From an uncultured Lachnospiraceae bacterium (GTDB lineage Bacteria; Bacillota_A; Clostridia; Lachnospirales; Lachnospiraceae), in contig CAJUFW010000008.1 in assembly GCA_910585655.1 (NCBI GenBank), positions 1 to 42,140 of the forward strand: 42,140 nt of DNA, written 5' to 3'. The notes under the pieces are model-generated. The model made no database searches. It saw only the letters and a program-made list of their open reading frames with translations, and was not told the DNA's origin. Position 1 is the first letter of the stretch. Each line of letters opens with the position of its first letter. Shown in pieces: positions 15,653-24,343 of this stretch. A program made the position numbers and the translations under genes.

Positions 15653-16066
15653 TTACTTGTATTCCCCTTCTCCAACCACAACCTCCCATTCCCGCATGTT
15701 CTGTTGTTTCCCGCGTGTCCAGGTGGCAGGTTTTGTTACCCAGGCGGTTGCTCCAACAAACTTTTCCTTACCTAACAGGTCAGAAATCGTCAAACTGAAT
15801 GTCCCATCCCCTTCCTGGCTGTCTCGGTCATATTTTTTCTGTAAAAACACATTGGTCGGACTACCTTGTAGAAGCGATATCTTTACCGTATACAGCTTGG
15901 ATGGGTCTATGCTCCGAGCAATCTCTCCATCAGCCCCAACCACATAAGAGGTACCGTCCCCGGCATGTTCAATGGTGATAAAACTATCGTCTGCAAAACC
16001 GGATACAATATGGTTCCCAAACGCACAGGTCACTTTCCGCGGATTATAGGTGCTTACTTTCCCCAT
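15653..16066 (-). CDS. Tail tube protein (DUF3277-type)
   Basis: 137 aa. TYNPRKVTCAFGNHIVSGFADDSFITIEH, then YTVKISLLQGSPTNVFL and GDGTFSLTISDLLG match the DUF3277 tube family of contractile-tail phages. Follows the sheath gene, as in relatives. Forms the hexameric rings of the inner tube. Confidence 0.85.
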   Translation of the reverse strand: MGKVSTYNPRKVTCAFGNHIVSGFADDSFITIEHAGDGTSYVVGADGEIARSIDPSKLYTVKISLLQGSPTNVFLQKKYDRDSQEGDGTFSLTISDLLGKEKFVGATAWVTKPATWTRGKQQNMREWEVVVGEGEYK

Positions 16067-16118
16067 GTCTCATCCCTTCCTTTCCCTTCTTATTTTTCTT
16101 TCTTCCTTTTTTATCCCG

Positions 16119-17348
16119 TTAAAAGGTTAAAAATCCGTTCAACTCTACCAGATGGATTGCCCCTGCCAATCTAGCTGTAAATCGGCAACCAATCAACCTC
16201 CGGGATTTCCGATCAGCCTCCGTCAGTTCCCCAGCCAACGGGACTTGGACCTGGTAGCCTGGCAGGGCTTCTCCGTCACTGTTATAACCCGTCTGAGCAA
16301 TTCCGCCAATCCCCTGCCCTTCCTTCAGAGTACTTTCCATCGCTCCTTCTATCAGAGCAATCCCTCCGTCTGTATATGGCACTTTTCGGTTTGTTTTCAG
16401 GATATTGAACACGCGGATCTGGATTTCTGCCTTGAGCCAGTCCCGGAAGCGGATCACATCGATCCATTCTCCAGCCAATGTATATCCCCCAACTGTACAG
16501 TTTGCTCCGGCATACCGCAGGAACGTGTTGATATGTTTCCCAGCCAGTTCCAGCTTTTCCGTCATGCCAAGGGCTGTCGGCGCCACAGTAGCCAACTCCT
16601 TCAAGTGCCAGGTTTCCGTTCCCGGATCATAACCGAAGCATTTTGCCATCCAAGCTAGAGCTGCATAGCGGTTCCCGTCTGGTAGCTCCTCTTGCCCGAC
16701 TGCCCCACCAGAATACAAACCAAAACTTCGGTAGTAAGAAAAGTTTGTGATTGGACAGTTATGATAGTCAAAGTATTCAAAGCAAAACAGTTTCTCGTTG
16801 GCTTCTGCCCATGCCACAGCAGCAGATAGGTCCGCAGGACTTCGGAATTCCGTCAGATGGAAACCATAGAAGCTTATTTCCGCTTCCGCCCGTGCCAGGG
16901 TAGTACGGATATCCTCGTAACCGGTTGCTCCCGGCTTTGTAATGCTTCCACCAGCAGAAGGTTCCTCTACGCTGACTTCCTCCCTATCCGTTCCAGTTTC
17001 TCCTTCTTCCGTTCCGGTTTTTATCGCATCTGTTTCAGTATCAGCCTCTGTCTGCTGCCGCGCACACACATACAGCATAGTCGGCGACGGGGACTGCGAA
17101 AAGGCTACTGTCGCAGCCTTATATGCCGTATCTTCCACGGTGAATCCATAATCCAGCAAATCGTCCGCTGACACAATCGCCGTCGTTTTCTCCAGAGTTT
17201 TCCCTGCTGTCTTGCTTTTTGCATTGCTTCCAGCTTTCCCCGGAGCAGGAACTACCAGGAGGATACGATCAAACGAAGCATCCCCTAACGCCGGGCTGGA
17301 AATCTCAATATTGCACTGAATCAGGTCGTCCAGTCGGTTATTTTTCAT
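16119..17348 (-). CDS. Tail sheath protein (DUF3383-type)
   Basis: 409 aa. Ends with a typical sheath C-terminal domain (RLIGCRFTARLAGAIHLVELNGFLTF) and has the central FGYDPGTETWHLKEL and GITEKLE-like features of DUF3383 proteins. Residues about 95-145 form an acidic Thr/Glu/Gly-rich insertion, probably a surface loop on the sheath. Contraction of this protein drives the tube through the cell envelope. The tube gene follows 50 bases later. Confidence 0.85.
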   Translation of the reverse strand: MKNNRLDDLIQCNIEISSPALGDASFDRILLVVPAPGKAGSNAKSKTAGKTLEKTTAIVSADDLLDYGFTVEDTAYKAATVAFSQSPSPTMLYVCARQQTEADTETDAIKTGTEEGETGTDREEVSVEEPSAGGSITKPGATGYEDIRTTLARAEAEISFYGFHLTEFRSPADLSAAVAWAEANEKLFCFEYFDYHNCPITNFSYYRSFGLYSGGAVGQEELPDGNRYAALAWMAKCFGYDPGTETWHLKELATVAPTALGMTEKLELAGKHINTFLRYAGANCTVGGYTLAGEWIDVIRFRDWLKAEIQIRVFNILKTNRKVPYTDGGIALIEGAMESTLKEGQGIGGIAQTGYNSDGEALPGYQVQVPLAGELTEADRKSRRLIGCRFTARLAGAIHLVELNGFLTF

Positions 17349-17435
17349 TGCCCTTCCCTTCTTTCCTCATTTCCTTACTTTTTTCCTATTTTCCTCTTTT
17401 ATTGTCCTGCTTCCCTTTTTCTCCTGTTTCCCTTC

Positions 17436-18059
17436 TTAATTTTCTGCTTCCAGAACCTCTGGATTTGATTCTTCTGTTCCCAAGCCCCCCGTCAACTCAA
17501 TCTCTTCTATGCTGCCGGTTTCTGCCTCTGCCAGTTCCAAACTGCCTCCTCCGCTGGCATTCGGCACATCCGGTAGACCACTAAGACCATACAAACCATC
17601 TGCCTCCTGGGCATAGAATATCGTAGCCTCCGCCATCGCCCGGTAACGGTACTGACTGTCATTTTGCAACTCGGTCAAGTCACGGATAGGCAGCAGCAAA
17701 GAAATAGCAATCCCTACTGCTGCCAACCGATCTGTCGTTTCTTCCGATTCGAGAAAATTAAAAAAATCCATCAGATCTGAAGCTGCCGTATTGATATAGC
17801 TTTCTTCCTTCTCTCTGTCTCCTTGTATCTGCTTTCCTTTGGTATACAGATTCCATTCTGCCGTTGTCTGACATGGATAGTACCGGATGCCGTCCTGACT
17901 AGTGATCGGAAATGCCGTTCGTTGCAGGCTCCCAATTTTTAATGTCAGGTAGGGAAGATTTGGCAGCGTCGCCGTCTGTTCCGCCCAGATAATGGTAGCT
18001 CCCACAAAAAAAGAAGCCGCTACGTCATAAAGCGCTTCCTTTAGTTCCAATAGATTCAT
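17436..18059 (-). CDS. Connector/tail protein, LIC_12616-like
   Basis: 207 aa from the ATG at 18059 with AAGGAAAAA upstream; the longer frame overlaps the previous gene too far. Pattern (LELKEALYDVAASFF...TLPNLPYLTLKIGSLQRTA...YPCQTTAEWNLYTKG...DLMDFFNFLES) resembles the LIC_12616 family, which sits between head-completion genes and DUF3383 sheath genes. The C-terminus is acidic and low complexity. Confidence 0.65.
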   Translation of the reverse strand: MNLLELKEALYDVAASFFVGATIIWAEQTATLPNLPYLTLKIGSLQRTAFPITSQDGIRYYPCQTTAEWNLYTKGKQIQGDREKEESYINTAASDLMDFFNFLESEETTDRLAAVGIAISLLLPIRDLTELQNDSQYRYRAMAEATIFYAQEADGLYGLSGLPDVPNASGGGSLELAEAETGSIEEIELTGGLGTEESNPEVLEAEN

Positions 18060-18423
18060 TTTTTCCTTCCACTTCCTTCGGTGCATCGTCCTGATCCAAA
18101 CACTCTACAAATTCGGAAAGCCAATGCCGTAACAAGGTATTATCACTTAGAAAACTTGACTGGCATGTAAACCATTTTCCCTGAAACCAGATCCGATCTG
18201 CCTCCTGCTGCTTCCCTACATCTGCAACCCGAAGTTCTTCGTCACAATATACCTCCAGACGTTTCACAGAACGGGAGCCGTCCGGCGTTGTCACCACCTC
18301 GTTCTCCAACGTCTGCACATCCAGCAGCAGCTTAATATCCTCGTATGCTTTAGATGGATAGCCGCGGACAAAGCAAGACTGCTGGTATCTCCTAACTAGA
18401 TAAGGTCGTTTAAAAAATACCAT
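18025..18423 (-). CDS. Head-tail connector region protein, unknown
   Basis: 132 aa, ATG overlapping the previous stop as TAATG. Residues 1-85 are beta-rich (LLLDVQTLENEVVTTPDGSRSVKRLEVY...RIWFQGKWFTCQSSFLSDNTLLRHW), giving the size and place of a head-tail joining or tail completion protein. No confident family. Confidence 0.6.
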   Translation of the reverse strand: MVFFKRPYLVRRYQQSCFVRGYPSKAYEDIKLLLDVQTLENEVVTTPDGSRSVKRLEVYCDEELRVADVGKQQEADRIWFQGKWFTCQSSFLSDNTLLRHWLSEFVECLDQDDAPKEVEGKNESIGTKGSAL

Positions 18424-18935
18424 TAGTCTCCCTTTCCTTTCTCCCGTATCACATAGTGAACTGACTGTCGTAAACGACCTGTATCTATGAGTGGAGCATC
18501 TGATTTTTTCCCTTTTACATAAACTGGCTTGCCAGACCTCTTATTTTTCATCCATCCACCATGTACGGTAATCGCCGCATTTTTCTGGAAATTCCCATGT
18601 CGGATTTCCTCTTGAATCAGCCCGGCTTGGAACGCTCCCAGTCCCTCCAATGCTCCTTCCAGTGGGATACCTTTTAACAGCTTTTCTGCTGTAAGCTTAA
18701 CCAATTCCTGGATTTCTCCTACATGATTATCCACGCTGTCCCGGATAAAAGGTCGGGATGGGATAGTTTCTGTCCCCAGTTCATTCCACATCGCCACATC
18801 CAGCACACTGGTTCCGTCTGGATATTTCTCTCCTTCCTGGATGCCGACGGCTACTTCCAGCTTTCCCAGTTCCTCCAGCATTTTTTTCAATTTCTTCCCA
18901 TCTGCTGTGACGGTTTCTTTTATCCTAACTCCCAT
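18423..18935 (-). CDS. Tail completion/head-tail joining protein (HK97 gp10 or Mu gpG type)
   Basis: 170 aa from the ATG at 18935, GGGAGG eight bases upstream (GTG at 18944 is less well placed). Key motifs: LDVAMWNELGTETIPSRPFIRDSVD and the C-terminal LIDTGRLRQSVHYVI, which occur together in tail-completion proteins that cap the tube. Lies between the DUF4054-like adaptor and further connector genes. Confidence 0.75.
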   Translation of the reverse strand: MGVRIKETVTADGKKLKKMLEELGKLEVAVGIQEGEKYPDGTSVLDVAMWNELGTETIPSRPFIRDSVDNHVGEIQELVKLTAEKLLKGIPLEGALEGLGAFQAGLIQEEIRHGNFQKNAAITVHGGWMKNKRSGKPVYVKGKKSDAPLIDTGRLRQSVHYVIREKGKGD

Positions 18936-19317
18936 CCCGAACACCTCCCGCTGCTATAATACTTATCGTGCAACGCCTTCTTAGCTGAAGGAACTGCATT
19001 CCATACACTGTAAGACCATACTCGGAATCTAAGGCAGTATTTCCGGCCTGACTGTTAGAGAAAGACACGGAAGTTTTCCCTTCTGAAACCGAAGAAATCC
19101 CTATCGTATCCCCGACTGTTCCCAGCCCGTTCTGCTTCCCCAGTCCAGCTAATTTCATTTTATGGGCTGTTAGGTAAGCAAGCGCCTGTTGATAGAACTT
19201 TCCGAATCTCTTTTTACCGACTAACGGCTCTGCCAGGGTCAAAAATACTTTTATTGTATCTTCTTCCACCTCTGAAAACTCGGTCATGGTAGCCCGTATC
19301 AGTTCCAATGCTTCCAT
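18925..19317 (-). CDS. Head-tail adaptor (DUF4054-type)
   Basis: 130 aa. FLTLAEPLVGKKRFGKFYQQALAYLTAHKM and LGTVGDTIGISSVSEGKTSVSF, ending DSEYGLTVYGMQFLQLRRR, give the DUF4054 pattern seen in myophages with DUF3383 sheaths. Expected to bind the portal as the first connector ring. Confidence 0.8.
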   Translation of the reverse strand: MEALELIRATMTEFSEVEEDTIKVFLTLAEPLVGKKRFGKFYQQALAYLTAHKMKLAGLGKQNGLGTVGDTIGISSVSEGKTSVSFSNSQAGNTALDSEYGLTVYGMQFLQLRRRCTISIIAAGGVRDGS

Positions 19318-19328
19318 AGCCCACCACC

Positions 19329-19745
19329 TTACTGTCCAATGGCTTCCAGGATTTTTTCTTTCAACACATCCAAGGTATCATCATCGGCTACTTCCAGCCC
19401 CATCCCTGCCGCCTTGGTCAATAACTCTGGCTTTTTCATGGCTCTGATTGCTTTTATTTTGTTCTCTTTTTCCATCTTTTCCGCCGCCTCCTGCCCAGCA
19501 GCCTTTTCCTGCAGCTTTTTATACTGGGCGACTGCCTCTTCTGCAATCCTGCGCCGTTCCAAATCACTGATACCGCCTGCTGCCACGGCAACATCCATCT
19601 TCCCGTCAGCTAACACCCCATTTTCCATATATCTGATGATAGAAGGATGAGTTTCATAGCCCTCCGGCAGCTCCATTCGGTATCCTGGGAGCAGTGGCTC
19701 CCCCTGAATACCGATAATTTTTCTTGATTTATTGATAACTTCCAT
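19329..19745 (-). CDS. Head-region protein with C-terminal SAP/HeH-like helices
   Basis: 138 aa; the start is the ATG at 19745, whose AGGAGG lies in the few bases after the capsid stop. N-terminus beta (KSRKIIGIQGEPLLPGYRMELP), middle a charged helix, and the end (MKKPELLTKAAGMGLEVADD, then DTLDVLKEKILEAI) resembles the small SAP/HeH DNA- or capsid-binding helix pair common in genes after the capsid gene. Function unknown. Confidence 0.65.
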   Translation of the reverse strand: MEVINKSRKIIGIQGEPLLPGYRMELPEGYETHPSIIRYMENGVLADGKMDVAVAAGGISDLERRRIAEEAVAQYKKLQEKAAGQEAAEKMEKENKIKAIRAMKKPELLTKAAGMGLEVADDDTLDVLKEKILEAIGQ

Positions 19746-19756
19746 CTGATACCTCC

Positions 19757-20788
19757 TCAAATTCCATACGCTAGCAGCATAGACAACGGATAATAAATAA
19801 TCAGACCTGCCGTTCTCGCTTCACAAGGCACTTCAGTCTCTAGCTTCGTCACCTGGAGCGGGTACTGGTAAAATGGCATCGGAATCTCCAAACTGAATTT
19901 TTCTTCATCCTTCGTATACAGAAAAGCCACACTCTTCCCACTTGTATTGATATCCGTTGCCGTATCCTGCAATTCCGGCATGGACTCAAAATTTTTCAGA
20001 TAAGGTGCGTTCTTTTTAATAAAGCTTAGAATAGTAGTTTCCGTATCCGGAATCCTCCGGTTCGCCAGATCCATATAAATATAGGATGGAAGTGCCAGAG
20101 TATCCGGTTTTTCCACGGACATCGTAATCTTATCAATAAACGTCTGCATTCCCGTGATATCCTCTAAAATCTGGTCTGCCGTTTTATACTTCCACTCTGT
20201 ATGTGCTTTTGCTTCGGAATCTCCATTGCCCTTCACCATCACGGTAGACAGGGTGTAGATCGGGATATCGTTCCCTTCTGAAAAAATCCCGATCAGGTTA
20301 TTCTCTTTATCTCCTGCAAAGGCAATCTTATTCACCACATAATCTGATGCCCTTCTGGCAGCGGATCCTTTCCTGGCGTCCAGGTTTTTTCCTGCCATCC
20401 GGGCAGCCCTCATCTCCTGCACGTTATATCCATAGCTATCACCAACGGATTTAATGCTGGCTGTATGGGCTTCTCCTTTCACGTCAACCCGTGGGAGATC
20501 CGTCGCATAATTATTGATAATCGAAGCCATCCCAGTAATGTCATAGTTATAATAGGTAGTTGTCTCTGCCCCTTCTGGAACCTCAGACGTAATCGGAAAA
20601 CACGCCAGAGCAGAAAGCTCCGGGTATTTTTTGTCATAGGTTTTCGCCTTTACATAGTCTAATTCACGGGCAAAGAATACCGTTGCCGATTCCGCACTGT
20701 CAAAACGCAATTCTTCACTTCCTGCCATCGACCGAATCAAAGGCGATCCTTTCAGCACACTGTAATCATCCATGTTAAACTCTTTCAT
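19757..20788 (-). CDS. Major capsid protein (DUF2184-type)
   Basis: 343 aa. Motifs VFFARELDYVKAKTYDKKYPELSAL, YDITGMASIINNYATDLP, then RAARMAGKNLDARKGSAARRASDY and PFYQYPLQVTKLETEVPCEART are typical of DUF2184 capsid proteins. Preceded by the protease/scaffold and cement genes, as in related phages. AAAGGGG upstream of the ATG sets the start. Confidence 0.85.
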   Translation of the reverse strand: MKEFNMDDYSVLKGSPLIRSMAGSEELRFDSAESATVFFARELDYVKAKTYDKKYPELSALACFPITSEVPEGAETTTYYNYDITGMASIINNYATDLPRVDVKGEAHTASIKSVGDSYGYNVQEMRAARMAGKNLDARKGSAARRASDYVVNKIAFAGDKENNLIGIFSEGNDIPIYTLSTVMVKGNGDSEAKAHTEWKYKTADQILEDITGMQTFIDKITMSVEKPDTLALPSYIYMDLANRRIPDTETTILSFIKKNAPYLKNFESMPELQDTATDINTSGKSVAFLYTKDEEKFSLEIPMPFYQYPLQVTKLETEVPCEARTAGLIIYYPLSMLLAYGI

Positions 20789-20818
20789 CCGTCAATCCCC
20801 TTTCTTCTCTCCTCTTTT

Positions 20819-21343
20819 TTATTGCCCGCCTGCTGCCGGTGTAGATACTGCCATGCGCCCCTGGTAAAACTCGGCATTGGCAATCCCGTCATCCGTCTCT
20901 CCCAGAAAAACGGCGTTTACTGCTATTTTCGTAGCGGGATCGGTAGAGGTCGTAAAGCAACCTGCTTCCTCACCGTCCGTAATCAGGTAAACGGCTTCTT
21001 TATAGGCAGGGACAGCCTTCTCACCAGTTTTTACCCATACACGACCATGCTGTAGGCAGCCTATGGTTCTTTTGTCCCCAATCACTACCCTGTTTTCCAT
21101 ATCCATTTCTACCATAGCAGAATTATGAATCACTACGCCTTCAAAATCCTCTACCCCCGAGGATGCAGCCGGAAGCGTTACGTCTGTCCCTTTGTTTGTG
21201 CCGACTACAACGCCAACTCCAAACGATATCCCATTCCCCTCCGTCTGCCGGGTAGCTACCTCATGGGCGGATAAATCAAACAGCCCGCCCGGAACCCCTT
21301 TCGGGAAGCTAAAACCATACGTCGTCTGTACTGCCATTCCCAT
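20819..21343 (-). CDS. Capsid cement/decoration protein (Gp24-type)
   Basis: 174 aa from the ATG at 21343, overlapping the upstream stop as TGATG; its AGGAGG lies in the last codons of the scaffold gene. Beta-rich, with GVVVGTNKGTDVTLPAASSGVEDFEGVV, VGDKRTIGCLQHGRVWVKTG and VFLGETDDG, as in structural cement proteins that clamp the capsid surface. Confidence 0.75.
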   Translation of the reverse strand: MGMAVQTTYGFSFPKGVPGGLFDLSAHEVATRQTEGNGISFGVGVVVGTNKGTDVTLPAASSGVEDFEGVVIHNSAMVEMDMENRVVIGDKRTIGCLQHGRVWVKTGEKAVPAYKEAVYLITDGEEAGCFTTSTDPATKIAVNAVFLGETDDGIANAEFYQGRMAVSTPAAGGQ

Positions 21344-22722
21344 CACTCTTTCCCTCCTATCATCCTTGTGATCATGCTTTTACGAGCTGCGCTGGATCTG
21401 CTCTCCTCTCTGGAATCCTTGCGGAAGCTGCCAGCCGCCATGCTCTGGAACTGCCCGTCCGTGCTTTTCTTCTCCTGGTAGGACTGCTTTGCAATGTCAT
21501 AGGCAGCCGTAATATAGGCGTCGCTCTTCCCATCCAGGTTTATCTTCGAGTTGACCGCCCGGATAATACGCTTCCTGCCCTCCATGACCGGCAACCCTTC
21601 CATGCCATCCAGGTGCAGCTTGTCCGCCATACGGCATACGTCTAACCGCTCCTGGATGATTTTATCTACTGCATCCATGTTTACCTTCTCCTCCTTTTCC
21701 TTGCCCCCTTCTGCTTCAGGAGCCGTTCCGCCCCTCTTTTCCGTCTGCTCTTTTTCTTCCTCCTGCCCTGGCTCCTCATCACCATTCATGTCATGAGCCG
21801 CCTGGAGGCGGTCAATCTCCGCCAGAAGCAGGTCAATATCGGATTCCTGCTCTGCTATGACTTCCTCAGGAGCCATCCTGCTCCTGTCAGAATCCCTCTG
21901 CTTCCTATGCTCCCGGACTTGATTGGCAGGGCTCCTTCCAGCCTCCTCACTGCTCTCTGCTCCCTCTTCCGCCCCGTCCGTGCCGCTCCCCGTTGCCTGG
22001 TTTGCCGCCTGCTGGGCTTTGAACAATGCAACCGCCGCTTCCAGCTCTTCCGGGGAAAGATCTGCTCCTTCGCTTCCCTGGGTTTCCTGATAGCCTTTTG
22101 GATTTTCTTTTTCCATCCTGTTCCTTCCTCCTTCTGGATTGTTTATACCAACATCCTTACGGTCAATATTCAGCCTGGCTGTCTCGCCTGCCCTTGCTTC
22201 ACTGACTAACGCAAGATGGTTGATCTCAATATTTTTCTGGATACAGTCATACTGCTTCCCCTGGTAAACGCCTGGGGTTTCCTCTTTATCCACGCTATAG
22301 CCCAGGGACAGTTCCTTCAGTCCACAACGTTTCAGGGCGTTGGTATCGTGGATGATGATTTCACAACGGACATTTTCCCCGTCACGGAAGCCCTTGCCCA
22401 TGATTGTCCCAATCTGCTCTTTATGGACGTTTTCCTTATCTACTTCCCCTGCGTCATGGGTAATAATGATAGGCTTACCCTTATAGCTTTCTAAGGATTT
22501 TTCGTCAAATACGTCCTCTGGCAGCCGTAGTTCCCGGCGGATACTTCCGTCCTCGTTCTGATACTCAAAAATACCGCAGGTCGTTACAATCGGATGGTCT
22601 ACTAGGTAGCCTTCTGCGGTATAATAGGTCTGGTCTACGGAAATGCTGTCTGCCTGTATGGCTTTTTTATGCTTATTTTTCTCCATTTCTCTATCTGCCT
22701 TTCTGTTTTTATCCGTCTGCAT
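21343..22722 (-). CDS. Prohead protease (DUF2213-type) fused to scaffold
   Basis: 459 aa. Residues about 25-190 are the protease domain: YLVDHPIVTTCGIFEY, KPIIITHDAG, LKELSLGYSVDKEET, then NIEINHLALVSEARAGETARL, with candidate catalytic His and Ser (in the SLGY motif). Residues about 200-400 are acidic, coiled-coil scaffold (repeated Glu/Gln/Gly; IDLLLAEIDRLQAAHDM), and a basic end follows. An internal AGGAGG before an ATG at about residue 205 could yield the scaffold alone. Self-cleaving proteases of this type mature the head. Confidence 0.8.
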   Translation of the reverse strand: MQTDKNRKADREMEKNKHKKAIQADSISVDQTYYTAEGYLVDHPIVTTCGIFEYQNEDGSIRRELRLPEDVFDEKSLESYKGKPIIITHDAGEVDKENVHKEQIGTIMGKGFRDGENVRCEIIIHDTNALKRCGLKELSLGYSVDKEETPGVYQGKQYDCIQKNIEINHLALVSEARAGETARLNIDRKDVGINNPEGGRNRMEKENPKGYQETQGSEGADLSPEELEAAVALFKAQQAANQATGSGTDGAEEGAESSEEAGRSPANQVREHRKQRDSDRSRMAPEEVIAEQESDIDLLLAEIDRLQAAHDMNGDEEPGQEEEKEQTEKRGGTAPEAEGGKEKEEKVNMDAVDKIIQERLDVCRMADKLHLDGMEGLPVMEGRKRIIRAVNSKINLDGKSDAYITAAYDIAKQSYQEKKSTDGQFQSMAAGSFRKDSREESRSSAARKSMITRMIGGKE

Positions 22723-22734
22723 AGCACTCTCCCC

Positions 22735-23664
22735 CTATACCGGCAAATCCAACGTAGTTATGTCCATGATGGGAATCGCGCAGCAGCGGCATTGATAATC
22801 CTGCCCTGGATGGCATTTACGCCCTTTTTCCGTTTCCGGCGGATCATCCCAGCGAAATGACCTCCCATCCAGCTTTCTATGACTGTCCCTAACGCGCTTA
22901 TCCCCTGACGTAGACCAGGTGTAACGTTCGATACCTGCCTCCTCCTGCTGGTGCTGGGTAATCGCTGCATTTAACTTCGCTGTTTGGTCTCTGGCAATCA
23001 ACATCGCATGACGTTTATCCATTCCATACTGCTTCTGAATTTCCTTGATAATGTCTGTAGCCGTTTTTCCCTCCATGTAATTGTCATACACCAGTTCCTT
23101 CATCTTATCCAAAGAAACCTGTGGCACAGTGCGAATCAAGTCTACATTTTCAGACACCCATTGCTTTAGCAGTACCTGGTAAGCATCGCCGGAATAATAA
23201 TCCTCCAACAAATCTATCCCAAAGGTCTTGTGGATTGTTTTTTTCCACTCCTTGACGGTCAATTTATGCCCAAGCCCTGCCAGAGCTTCTATTTTTCTCC
23301 TTAGCTCGAATGTTCCCAACGCCTGCTCCAGTTCTCCCCGGATGAGGCGAAATACCATACGAAGCCGCTGGAATGTATTGTCCAGACTGATGAAGCGGGA
23401 TAGACGACGTTTCCGGTTATATTCCTTTTTAGAATCCATCTGAAGCTCTGGAACATCCTTTTCTGTCAGGATATCCTTCAGTTCCGGGAGATGCCTGACA
23501 ATTACCTGTTTTTCCAGAGCCATGTAAGCGCTCGCAACCCGCATATACTCCCGTTCCATGCTGTCCGGGTACTTTGCCCGGTAGTTCGCCTGGACAACCT
23601 GCTGCCCCTTTGTTTTTTTCTTTAACTGCTCCTGGAGCAGTTTCTTCCGGAATTTATCCTCCAC
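22735..23664 (-). CDS. Minor head protein, SPP1 gp7/F-like
   Basis: 309 aa from a GTG at 23664 with AGGAGG seven bases upstream; further upstream the frame crosses terminators and is not coding. C-terminal domain ARDQTAKLNAAITQHQQEEAGIERYTWSTSGDKRVRDSHRKLDG, then HPGQDYQCRCCAIPI, is the signature of SPP1 gp7 proteins, which enter the head and aid DNA ejection. This member keeps the usual length and has no toxin tail; in this phage a toxin-like domain sits on the portal instead. Confidence 0.85.
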   Translation of the reverse strand: MEDKFRKKLLQEQLKKKTKGQQVVQANYRAKYPDSMEREYMRVASAYMALEKQVIVRHLPELKDILTEKDVPELQMDSKKEYNRKRRLSRFISLDNTFQRLRMVFRLIRGELEQALGTFELRRKIEALAGLGHKLTVKEWKKTIHKTFGIDLLEDYYSGDAYQVLLKQWVSENVDLIRTVPQVSLDKMKELVYDNYMEGKTATDIIKEIQKQYGMDKRHAMLIARDQTAKLNAAITQHQQEEAGIERYTWSTSGDKRVRDSHRKLDGRSFRWDDPPETEKGRKCHPGQDYQCRCCAIPIMDITTLDLPV

Positions 23665-23684
23665 AACATCACCTCCTGGTTGCC

Positions 23685-23722
23685 AAAAAAGCCCTATAGC
23701 GCTTTTTATCCACACTATAAGG
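23685..23722 (-). terminator. Second hairpin with T-run inside the head operon
   Basis: Minus strand: CCTTATAG (23722-23715) pairs with CTATAGGG (23699-23692) with one G-U, followed by CTTTTTT. Together with the terminator just before it, it would strongly reduce read-through into the minor head gene. Confidence 0.5.
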
Positions 23723-23728
23723 CAAAAG

Positions 23729-23754
23729 AAAAAAAGCCCTGCGTTTTGCAAGAC
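23729..23754 (-). terminator. Rho-independent terminator after the AT-rich gene pair
   Basis: Minus strand: GTCTTGC (23754-23748), loop AAAAC, GCAGGGC (23742-23736) with two G-U pairs, then seven Ts. It closes the block 23773-24343 and is unexpected inside a late structural operon. Confidence 0.7.
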
Positions 23755-23772
23755 TTTCTGTTAACTGATGAA

Positions 23773-24123
23773 TCAAATTTGAGTTACATATTCTTTTAAG
23801 TCAGCTTGTATCTTTGCTATCAATACTTCTTCTGGTAAAGAATCGTCATATAGGTCATCATCCTCAAAACGGTTTAATCGGGCTTCCTCCTCATTCTCTG
23901 CGTATTCAATTACATAAACGTCAGAAAAATGATCGACACGATAAAAACCACCATCGGACCCCTTATAACAAGTTTCTTTTCCAAAAGGGTACTCCATTTC
24001 AAACGGCTCAAATCCTAATCCTGCAAAGAATTTACTTTGATCTATTACCGTGCTGTCACCTTCCTTTAATCTTCTTTCAGATTTCCGTCCATGCCATATT
24101 CTTTCCTTATCAAACAGAGGCAT
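23773..24123 (-). CDS. Small acidic AT-rich protein, possible immunity partner
   Basis: 116 aa, ending in an acidic segment (NEEEARLNRFEDDDLYDDSLPEEVLIAKIQADL). Overlaps the previous gene by 14 bases. Motifs EPFEMEYPFGKETCYKGSDG and FSDVYVIEYAENE occur in proteins I associate with toxin-domain neighbours in Clostridia prophages. AT-rich relative to the flanking head genes. Immunity role is inference from the adjacent toxin-like portal tail and acidity. No strong ribosome site at the ATG; coupling to the upstream gene likely. Confidence 0.6.
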   Translation of the reverse strand: MPLFDKERIWHGRKSERRLKEGDSTVIDQSKFFAGLGFEPFEMEYPFGKETCYKGSDGGFYRVDHFSDVYVIEYAENEEEARLNRFEDDDLYDDSLPEEVLIAKIQADLKEYVTQI

Positions 24124-24343
24124 GTAACTGGGAATACTTTATATCAGCAATGGAGGTTGCTACTATACATCGTTGTGTTTCCTCATCCTCACCATCTGGT
24201 AAATCAAGCAGTTCATCTGCTTCAATATAAAAACATTTTTCCCTGACATCTGTCCACTCCTCTTTTGACATCTTTTCAATATCTTTCTCGCAAAGTCCTA
24301 ATTCTTCCTTTAAAAAATCCAGTTGCTCACTACTTAAATTCAT
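24110..24343 (-). CDS. Small acidic protein downstream of the portal toxin-like tail
   Basis: 77 aa, very acidic, helical (SEQLDFLKEELGLCEKDIEKM; WTDVREKCFYIEADELLDL; DGEDEETQRC). Starts in an ATGA overlap with the portal stop, with GGAGGGATACC upstream, so it is strictly coupled to portal synthesis. Proteins of this pattern often follow nuclease-type toxin genes; an immunity role is plausible, not shown. Confidence 0.65.
   Translation of the reverse strand: MNLSSEQLDFLKEELGLCEKDIEKMSKEEWTDVREKCFYIEADELLDLPDGEDEETQRCIVATSIADIKYSQLHASV

Noticed and set aside
16152..16658. Long plus-strand frame opposite the sheath gene
   Set aside because: No ribosome site or family pattern; shadow of the conserved sheath frame.
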